Shown here: piece after piece, positions 27,020-33,707 of the stretch | How positions within the stretch are numbered: position 1 is the first letter of the stretch | Layout: every line of letters starts with the position of its first letter | From: Bacteroidaceae bacterium | GTDB lineage: Bacteria > Bacteroidota > Bacteroidia > Bacteroidales > Bacteroidaceae | NCBI GenBank assembly: GCA_017503645.1 | Contig: JAFVSR010000006.1 | Location: forward strand, 1-42,395 | Length of the DNA stretch: 42,395 bases | Direction of reading: 5' to 3' | Program-made: the position numbers and the translations under genes | Notes under the pieces: generated by a model | The model's database searches: none | The model's input: only the letters and a program-made list of their open reading frames with translations | Told to the model about the DNA's origin: nothing

Positions 27020-28597
27020 ATGCAACGAGACAATAAAGCATTTGCAATGCTGACCTTGCTGTTTCTGTTGCCTGCAATATTGCTTGCACAGGAGAGTGAT
27101 GCACGCGGGAGATACTTCTATAAAAAGGAGTATATCCCCGCAGAACTCCCCCGTTTTGCCGACAGCCGCCACCTGTTGCCAAGCCCGGTGTGGGACGAGA
27201 ACCCGCAATGGGTGGAACTCTACTGGAAGGCTTGGGAGATTGCATTCTCAAATTTAAGGCAACCACCCAAAGGCTCGCCCTTGGTGGCCAATTGGATTGA
27301 CGAAGGGCTCTCGCCACAAGTATTCCAGTGGGACACACATTTTATGGTTATGTTCGGGCGCTATGCGGCACACATTTTCCCATTCATAGAGTCGCACGAC
27401 AATTTCTATGCGCGGCAGCACGACGACGGAATGATATGCCGCATACTCAACGAGGCCGACGGTGTTGACCACCACTGGGGGCTGGGTGCCAACTATGCAA
27501 GAACCATAAACCCACCCCTTTTCAGCTGGGCCGAAATGGAGTACTTCCGGTTCACAAAAGACACAGCACGCCTGGCGCAGATAATCACACCCATTGAAAA
27601 GTATGTTGCCTGGGTTGAAAAGAATCGCAGAGCCACAGGCACGCAGCACAACCTCTACTGGTCCAACGGGCAAGCCAGCGGAATGGACAACACACCGCGC
27701 GACGTAGGCCGCCCCGCACCCGACGGAGACATACACTCGGCCACGGATGCAATGGGATGGATTGATATGTCGTCGCAAATAAAGATGTGCTACGACAATC
27801 TTGCCGAGATTTGCACCATATTAGGAAGGAAGAGAGAAGCAAAAGAGTATCGAAAGAGAGCCTCATCGCTTGCCAAGCGCATAAACCGTTATATGTGGGA
27901 CAAGGAGAGCGGGTTGTACTACGATGTAGACACCGCATCGGTGCGCACAAAGTGGATTACAACAGCTACCTTTTGGCCCATACTCGCAGGCATATCATCA
28001 CCCGGGCAGACTGCACGCCTTGTTTCGGCAATCAAGAACGAAGAGCTCTTCTGGCGGCCCCTGCCCCTGCCATCGCTTGCAGCCAATCAGCCACATTACG
28101 ATGCACGCGGCCGCTACTGGAGAGGCGGTGTGTGGGCTCCAACCACTTATATGACGGTAAAGGGGTTGCAAAACAGCGGTTACGAAGAACTTGCATCCAC
28201 CATTGCCGCAAAGAATATGGCGGTTATGTACAAGGTCTATGAATCCACAGGCACCATATGGGAGCTCTACTCACCCGAAATGCCTATACCCGCCACCGAT
28301 GCCACAGGCGTGCAAACGGTGAAGCCCGATTTCGTGGGCTGGAGCGGCCTCATTCCCATATCAATGTTCATTGAGAATATCATAGGAATAAATGCCGATG
28401 CCACCACCGGCAAGGTTGTGTGGCGCAGCACCTGCGAGAAACGTCACGGAATCGAGGGGCTCAGATTCGGCGATGTGGTGACATCGCTCATACGGGAGGG
28501 AAACCGCGTTTCGGTGGAATCGAGCGGAGAATACACCCTTATACTCAACGGCAGGAAGCACAAGATTTCAAAAGGCAGACAGACGATTGAGCTATAA
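27020..28597 (+). CDS. Exported (alpha/alpha)6-barrel glycosidase, trehalase/MGH1-like
   Basis: A 525-residue protein with an N-terminal signal peptide (about 1-23, ending LLAQ). The catalytic region resembles GH37/GH63 and MGH1-like enzymes: FQWDTHFMVMFGRYAAH (about 100), DNTPRDVGRPAPDG, GWIDMSSQIKMCYDNLAE, YWRGGVWAPTTYMTVKGL and a late WELYSPE, each at the position where these families carry catalytic or substrate-binding residues. The short C-terminal beta part is probably a small sandwich. The family acts on alpha-linked sugars; the substrate here is unclear. It lies in one operon with the GH20 gene, 12 bases apart. Confidence 0.78.
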   Translation: MQRDNKAFAMLTLLFLLPAILLAQESDARGRYFYKKEYIPAELPRFADSRHLLPSPVWDENPQWVELYWKAWEIAFSNLRQPPKGSPLVANWIDEGLSPQVFQWDTHFMVMFGRYAAHIFPFIESHDNFYARQHDDGMICRILNEADGVDHHWGLGANYARTINPPLFSWAEMEYFRFTKDTARLAQIITPIEKYVAWVEKNRRATGTQHNLYWSNGQASGMDNTPRDVGRPAPDGDIHSATDAMGWIDMSSQIKMCYDNLAEICTILGRKREAKEYRKRASSLAKRINRYMWDKESGLYYDVDTASVRTKWITTATFWPILAGISSPGQTARLVSAIKNEELFWRPLPLPSLAANQPHYDARGRYWRGGVWAPTTYMTVKGLQNSGYEELASTIAAKNMAVMYKVYESTGTIWELYSPEMPIPATDATGVQTVKPDFVGWSGLIPISMFIENIIGINADATTGKVVWRSTCEKRHGIEGLRFGDVVTSLIREGNRVSVESSGEYTLILNGRKHKISKGRQTIEL

Positions 28598-28622
28598 AGG
28601 TTTGCATTTCAAATAACAACAC

Positions 28623-28658
28623 AAAAAAAGGTTCACTCAATTGAGTGAACCTTTTTTT
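28623..28658. terminator. Bidirectional terminator between glycosidase and rpsO
   Basis: A perfect 36-base palindrome (28623-28640 with 28641-28658) has a run of seven A on one side and seven T on the other, so it works as an intrinsic terminator in both directions. It sits 25 bases after the glycosidase stop and 18 bases beyond the rpsO stop. Confidence 0.88.
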
Positions 28659-28676
28659 AACCTTTTCAGGCGTAGA

Positions 28677-28946
28677 TTATCTACGCAAGCCAAGTTTTGC
28701 AACGATTGCACGGTAGCGATTGATATCGCGGTCCTTCAAGTAGTTGAGGAGCGCACGACGCTTACCTACCAACATTGTCAAGGCTCTCTGTGTACTATAA
28801 TCTTTACGGTTAGCCTTGAGGTGCTCCGTCAAATGGGCGATACGGTATGAGAACAATGCTATCTGGCTCTCTGCAGAACCGGTATCAGTGTTAGACGTTC
28901 CGTATGTACCAAAGATTTCTTGTTTTTTAGCTGAATCCAAATACAT
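28677..28946 (-). CDS. rpsO: 30S ribosomal protein S15
   Basis: An 89-residue protein, the normal length of S15, which binds 16S rRNA and helps assemble the platform of the small subunit. Family features include GTSNTDTGSAESQIALFSYRI and the conserved HLKANRKDYSTQRAL, LVGKRRALLNYLK and YRAIVAKLGLRR blocks. It is a single-gene leftward unit with a good promoter on one side and a terminator on the other, divergent from typA. Confidence 0.97.
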   Translation of the reverse strand: MYLDSAKKQEIFGTYGTSNTDTGSAESQIALFSYRIAHLTEHLKANRKDYSTQRALTMLVGKRRALLNYLKDRDINRYRAIVAKLGLRR

Positions 28947-28988
28947 AGATTTGTGTTTTTAGATGATTAAAAATTTTATTAGCGGGTG

Positions 28989-29018
28989 CAAAGATACAGC
29001 TATTTTTTGGAACAACAA
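28989..29018 (-). promoter_or_regulatory. Promoter for rpsO
   Basis: On the minus strand TATCTTTG at 28996-28989 follows TTG at 29018-29016 after 19 bases, close to the Bacteroidetes -33/-7 spacing. The rpsO start is about 43 bases downstream. Confidence 0.6.
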
Positions 29019-29155
29019 GCCTTTTGCAAAGAAAAATTCACAACGCAAGCATACACAAGCCCGTGGACAAAGAGGAAACAGGCACAAAACACAATCTTTT
29101 TCTATTTTCAAAACAGCTTATCGGGTATTTATTCGTTTTTTCCACTGTTTTGTAG

Positions 29156-29163
29156 TAACTTTG
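29156..29163 (+). promoter_or_regulatory. -7 promoter box for typA operon
   Basis: TAACTTTG is a perfect -7 box 33 bases before the typA ATG. It shows that the longer in-frame reading from 28963 is not the real gene start. No clear TTTG lies upstream at the usual spacing. Confidence 0.55.
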
Positions 29164-29196
29164 CACCCTAATAATGTATATAAATATCTTACAATA

Positions 29197-30993
29197 ATGC
29201 AGAATATTCGTAACATAGCCATTATTGCACACGTCGACCACGGAAAAACCACTTTGGTGGATAAGATGATGCTTGCAGGCAACCTGCTTAAGGAACAGGA
29301 CAACGACAACCTCACACTCGACAACAACGACCTTGAGAGAGAGAGAGGTATAACCATTCTATCGAAGAACGTATCAATACAATATAAGGGAACAAAAATC
29401 AACATTATCGACACCCCGGGACACAGCGACTTTGGCGGCGAGGTGGAGCGCGTGCTCAATATGGCCGATGGTTGCATACTACTGGTGGATGCTTTTGAGG
29501 GCCCTATGCCCCAAACACGTTTTGTGTTGCAAAAGGCGTTGCAGATTGGTTTGAAACCTATTGTTGTTGTAAACAAGGTGGACAAGCCCAACTGCCGCCC
29601 CGACGAGGTGCACGAAATGGTGTTCGACCTTATGTTCTCGCTCGATGCCACCGAGGAGCAGCTGGACTTCCCCGTGATATTCGGTTCGGCAAAAAACAAC
29701 TGGATGAGCACCGACTGGCGCAAACCCACAAACGACATCACCCCGCTACTCGATGCAATCCTTGAGCACATACCCGCCCCCGAGCACTTGGAGGGTACAC
29801 CGCAAATGCTCATCACATCGCTCGACTATTCACCCTACACAGGCCGCATAGCCATAGGCCGCGTGCACCGCGGCACACTCACCGAGAACGCCAACATCAC
29901 ACTTGTGAGCCGCAACGGCGAGCAGACCAAAATGAAAATCAAGGAACTGCACACATTCGAGGGGCTCGGCCGTAAAAAGACCGATGCCGTGAGCTCGGGC
30001 GACATCTGCGCCATCGTGGGCCTCGACAAGTTCGAAATTGGCGACACCGTGTGCGATTTTGAGAACCCCGAAGCATTGCCACCCATCGCCATCGACGAAC
30101 CCACAATGAGTATGCTGTTCACCATAAACGACTCGCCGTTCTTTGGCAAGGAGGGCAAGTTCGTCACATCGCGCCACATACAGGAGCGCTTGGAAAAGGA
30201 GCTCGACAAGAACCTTGCCCTTCGCGTGAAGAAGGACCCCGAGGAGGATGCCTGGACCGTGTTCGGCCGTGGTGTGCTCCACCTGTCGGTACTCATTGAA
30301 ACTATGCGCCGCGAAGGATACGAGTTGCAAGTGGGGCAGCCGCAGGTGATTTACAAAGAGATAGACGGTGTGCGTTGCGAGCCCATTGAGGAGCTCACAA
30401 TAAACGTGCCCACCGACTATTCAAGCAAAATGATTGATATGATTACCCGCCGCAAAGGCGAAATGCTCTCAATGGAGGCACAGGGCGACCGTGTGAACAT
30501 TGAGTTCAACGTACCCTCGCGCGGCATCATCGGCCTTCGCACCAATGTTCTCACAGCATCGGCAGGCGAGGCTATTATGGCACACCGCTTCAAGGAGTAC
30601 CAGCCATACAAGGGCGACATAGAGCGCCGCACCAACGGCTCTATGGTGGCAATGGAGAGCGGAACAGCCTTTGCGTACGCCATCGACAAGCTGCAAGACC
30701 GCGGCCGTTTCTTCATAAACCCGCAAGAGGAGGTATATGCAGGCCAGGTTGTGGGCGAGCACATCCACGAAAACGATCTTGTGATAAACGTAACCAAGAG
30801 CAAGAAACTCACCAATATGCGCGCCAGCGGAAGCGACGACAAGGCACGCATCGTACCCCCGATAATATTCTCGCTCGAAGAGGCATTGGAATACATAAAG
30901 GAGGATGAGTATCTGGAGGTTACTCCTAAATCAATGCGTATGCGCAAGATAATACTCGACGAGCTCGAGCGCAAACGCGCCAACAAACAATAA
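29197..30993 (+). CDS. typA: Ribosome-associated GTPase TypA/BipA
   Basis: A 598-residue translational GTPase that acts on ribosomes, notably under stress and cold and in subunit assembly. The G motifs are visible: G1 AHVDHGKT, G2 region RERGITI, G3 DTPGHSDFGGE and G4 VNKVDKPNC. The EF-G-like domains II, III and V follow, and the distinctive C-terminal TypA domain ends the protein. Length and N-terminus (MQNIRNIAIIAHVDHGK) fit the family, so the 78 extra codons upstream are excluded. It leads an operon with a DUF4369 lipoprotein (6-base gap) and a ComM-like ATPase. Confidence 0.96.
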   Translation: MQNIRNIAIIAHVDHGKTTLVDKMMLAGNLLKEQDNDNLTLDNNDLERERGITILSKNVSIQYKGTKINIIDTPGHSDFGGEVERVLNMADGCILLVDAFEGPMPQTRFVLQKALQIGLKPIVVVNKVDKPNCRPDEVHEMVFDLMFSLDATEEQLDFPVIFGSAKNNWMSTDWRKPTNDITPLLDAILEHIPAPEHLEGTPQMLITSLDYSPYTGRIAIGRVHRGTLTENANITLVSRNGEQTKMKIKELHTFEGLGRKKTDAVSSGDICAIVGLDKFEIGDTVCDFENPEALPPIAIDEPTMSMLFTINDSPFFGKEGKFVTSRHIQERLEKELDKNLALRVKKDPEEDAWTVFGRGVLHLSVLIETMRREGYELQVGQPQVIYKEIDGVRCEPIEELTINVPTDYSSKMIDMITRRKGEMLSMEAQGDRVNIEFNVPSRGIIGLRTNVLTASAGEAIMAHRFKEYQPYKGDIERRTNGSMVAMESGTAFAYAIDKLQDRGRFFINPQEEVYAGQVVGEHIHENDLVINVTKSKKLTNMRASGSDDKARIVPPIIFSLEEALEYIKEDEYLEVTPKSMRMRKIILDELERKRANKQ

Positions 30994-30999
30994 CAGACG

Positions 31000-32058
31000 A
31001 TGAAGAAGCTACTGTTTTTCGCACTCACACTGCTGCTTGCAGCATCCTGCAAAGAGGCACCACGCTACACCATTACCGGCAACACCGGCAAAGGGGGCGA
31101 CACGATCTACCTGTTCGGGCTCGACAGCCGATACGAAAAAATAGAGAAGATTGCTTGCGACAAGCAGGGCACATTCACCCATACCGTAAAGACCGACACC
31201 ATAGCACCGCTTGGGCTTGTTATGCCAAGCGGTGAACTCATAACCCTGTTTGCCGAGCCAAATGTGGAGGCACAACTGCTGCCGGACAGCATAAAGGGCG
31301 AGGGCTGGATAGTAAAAGGTGGCAGGGAGCAGGCGCTGTACGACAGCATTGCCGGCATCATAGCAAAGGCAGGGAGCAACTCGCAGAAACAGGTACACAT
31401 AGAGGCATTCACCCGCTCGCACCCTATGAGCAACGTGAACGTGGAGATAATACGCCGCTTTATGGTGGATGTTCCGCAACCCAACAACAACTTCATACTG
31501 AGCCGCATAAGAAACCTTGGCGGCACATTGCAGGACCACGAATTCTTCACCGAAATGCAAGAGCGCACAGACAGCAGAAACAGCAACATCATATACAAGA
31601 TGCTGCCCTCGTTCAGCTACACCACCGCCGACGGCAAAAAGGTTACGCAAAAGAGATACAGGGAGAAAATGCTCATTGTAAACTTTTGGGCAGCGTGGGA
31701 CTCGCTGTCACGCAAGCAGATGAAGGAGATAAGCAGGCAGTTTGCCGGCTGCGACACAAGCAGAATGAGTATGTTGAACATATCGCTCGACTACGACACC
31801 GCACTATGGAGAAGCAGCATTACCCGGGACAGCATAGCAGGCGACAATGTGTGCGACGGCAAGGCGTGGTATAACGACACGGCAAAGCGTTTCAACATAT
31901 CGAGCCTCCCGTTCACGCTCATTGCAAGCCCGTACCAGCGTATCGACCTCTTCGGCCTCACAGCCGACCAATTCACAAACGTGACCGACTCCCTTTCCAA
32001 AAAATATTTCAAAGAAAAGGATAATAAACTGAAAAGAAACAGCCCTAAACGCAGATAG
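31000..32058 (+). CDS. DUF4369 / TlpA-like lipoprotein lacking the redox CxxC
   Basis: A 352-residue lipoprotein, with the lipobox cysteine at residue 17 (LLLAASC). Residues about 21-125 match the DUF4369 beta domain (YTITGNTGKGGDTIYLFGL...). Residues about 205-345 fit a TlpA/AhpC-type thioredoxin fold. At the place of the usual WAxWCxxC the sequence reads FWAAWDSLS: D234 and S237 replace both redox cysteines. The protein is therefore unlikely to be a thiol oxidoreductase and may be a binding or scaffolding relative in the periplasm or on the membrane. It sits between typA (6 bases) and the comM-like gene (4 bases). Confidence 0.8.
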   Translation: MKKLLFFALTLLLAASCKEAPRYTITGNTGKGGDTIYLFGLDSRYEKIEKIACDKQGTFTHTVKTDTIAPLGLVMPSGELITLFAEPNVEAQLLPDSIKGEGWIVKGGREQALYDSIAGIIAKAGSNSQKQVHIEAFTRSHPMSNVNVEIIRRFMVDVPQPNNNFILSRIRNLGGTLQDHEFFTEMQERTDSRNSNIIYKMLPSFSYTTADGKKVTQKRYREKMLIVNFWAAWDSLSRKQMKEISRQFAGCDTSRMSMLNISLDYDTALWRSSITRDSIAGDNVCDGKAWYNDTAKRFNISSLPFTLIASPYQRIDLFGLTADQFTNVTDSLSKKYFKEKDNKLKRNSPKRR

Positions 32059-32062
32059 AGCT

Positions 32063-33601
32063 ATGTTGGTTAAGGTTTTTGCGGCAGCCCTTCAAGGAAT
32101 AGATGCCATACAGGTGACCATTGAGGTAAATGCCCTGCGAGGAATAAAGTTTTTCCTTGTGGGCCTGCCCGACAATGCTGTGAAGGAGAGCCACGAACGC
32201 ATAAACTCGGCATTCCAATACAACGGGCTGCGCTTCCCCGGCAAGCAGATTATTGTGAATATGGCACCCGCCGACATACGCAAGGAGGGCTCGGCATACG
32301 ACCTGCCCATTGCCATAGGAATACTTGCTGCCGACGAAAAGATATCAACCGAAAAACTCGATAAATACCTCATAATGGGCGAGCTTGGGCTCGACGGCGG
32401 ACTTATGCCCATAAAAGGCACCCTGCCCATTGCCATCAAGGCCAAGGAGCTTGGGTATAATGGTATAATAATACCCACAGGCAACGCAGCCGAGGCCGCC
32501 GTTGTAAACGGATTGGAGGTGTTCGCAGCCGACAACCTTATGCAGGTAATACGTTTCCTCAATGGCGAGGAGGAGATAACACCATACACCCTTGACAGCA
32601 GGGAAGATTTCTATTCAAAGCAGAGCACGTTCCCCTTCGACTTTAGCGAAGTACGCGGACAGGAGAGCGTGAAACGCGCATTCGAGGTGGCAGCGGCAGG
32701 CGGTCATAACCTGCTTATGATAGGCCCCCCGGGAAGCGGAAAATCGATGATGGCAAAACGCCTGCCCTCGATACTGCCGCCAATGAGCATAAACGAAAGC
32801 CTCGAAACCACCAAGATACACTCCGTGAGCGGCCAACTCAAAGGAGGAGCATCGCTCATCACGCAACGCCCCTTCCGCAGCCCACACCACACAATATCCT
32901 CCGTGGCCCTTGTGGGCGGTGGCGGCAACCCCAAGCCCGGCGAGATATCGCTGGCCCATAATGGTGTACTGTTCCTCGACGAGCTGCCCGAATTCAACCG
33001 CACCGTGCTCGAAGTTATGCGTCAGCCCTTAGAGGACCGCAAGATATGCGTGGCACGCGCCAATTACAAGGTGGAGTACCCCGCAAGCGTAATGTTCGTG
33101 GCTAGTATGAACCCCTGCCCCTGCGGCTACTACAACCACCCTACCAAGGCTTGCGTGTGCACCCCTGCCCAAATACAGCGATATATGGGTAAAATTTCAG
33201 GGCCGTTGCTCGACCGCATCGACCTGCAGATAGAGATTGTACCCGTGCCGTTCGAGAAAATTTCCGATGCACGCCCCGGTGAGCCCAGCGCTGCCATACG
33301 TGAGCGCGTGATAGCCGCCCGCAAAGTGCAGGAGGAGCGTTTCGCCCAAGAAGATGGCATCTACTGCAACGCACAAATGACACCCTCGCTCATTGCAAAA
33401 TACGCAACACTCGACGATCAGAGCCTCACTATGCTGAAAACCGCAATGGCACGCCTCAACCTCTCGGCCCGAGCCTACGACCGTATTCTCAAGGTAGCAC
33501 GCACCATTGCCGACCTCGATGCAAGTTCTAACATACAAAGCCACCACATAGCCGAGGCCATAGGCTACCGCAACCTCGACAGGGAGAGCTGGGGCGAGTG
33601 A
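32063..33601 (+). CDS. comM: ComM/YifB-family Mg-chelatase-like AAA+ ATPase
   Basis: A 512-residue protein of the YifB/ComM family. The N-terminal part (about 1-175) is a Lon-protease-like fold (FLVGLPDNAVKESHERINSA). The AAA+ core has Walker A GPPGSGKS near residue 221 and DELPEF as Walker B, and a Mg-chelatase C-terminal domain follows. In naturally competent bacteria ComM is a hexameric helicase that promotes branch migration during transformation. Whether this host is competent is not shown. A CxCGxxxHPxxxCxCxPxxxxxY zinc-like cluster (CPCGYYNHPTKACVCTPAQ) is typical of the family. Confidence 0.9.
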   Translation: MLVKVFAAALQGIDAIQVTIEVNALRGIKFFLVGLPDNAVKESHERINSAFQYNGLRFPGKQIIVNMAPADIRKEGSAYDLPIAIGILAADEKISTEKLDKYLIMGELGLDGGLMPIKGTLPIAIKAKELGYNGIIIPTGNAAEAAVVNGLEVFAADNLMQVIRFLNGEEEITPYTLDSREDFYSKQSTFPFDFSEVRGQESVKRAFEVAAAGGHNLLMIGPPGSGKSMMAKRLPSILPPMSINESLETTKIHSVSGQLKGGASLITQRPFRSPHHTISSVALVGGGGNPKPGEISLAHNGVLFLDELPEFNRTVLEVMRQPLEDRKICVARANYKVEYPASVMFVASMNPCPCGYYNHPTKACVCTPAQIQRYMGKISGPLLDRIDLQIEIVPVPFEKISDARPGEPSAAIRERVIAARKVQEERFAQEDGIYCNAQMTPSLIAKYATLDDQSLTMLKTAMARLNLSARAYDRILKVARTIADLDASSNIQSHHIAEAIGYRNLDRESWGE

Positions 33602-33645
33602 TTTCACATCAATACCGGATGGTGCAGCATTACCGCTTGCACAAT

Positions 33646-33676
33646 TTTGCAATATTCATATAATTTTGTAATTTTG
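33646..33676 (+). promoter_or_regulatory. Consensus promoter for the TPR-TIR operon
   Basis: TTTG at 33646-33649, a 19-base spacer and TAATTTTG at 33669-33676 form a clean Bacteroidetes promoter. A second overlapping TAATTTTG is at 33661-33668. Transcription should start near 33683, about 25 bases before the first gene. This marks the three-gene module as a unit independent of the typA operon. Confidence 0.7.
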
Positions 33677-33707
33677 CAAACGCTTTCTCGTTGAAAAACA
33701 AAATCAT

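Noticed and set aside
28963-29196. N-terminal extension of TypA from 28963
   Set aside because: It overlaps the rpsO leader and its promoter, contains no family sequence, and lies mostly upstream of the typA -7 box at 29156-29163.
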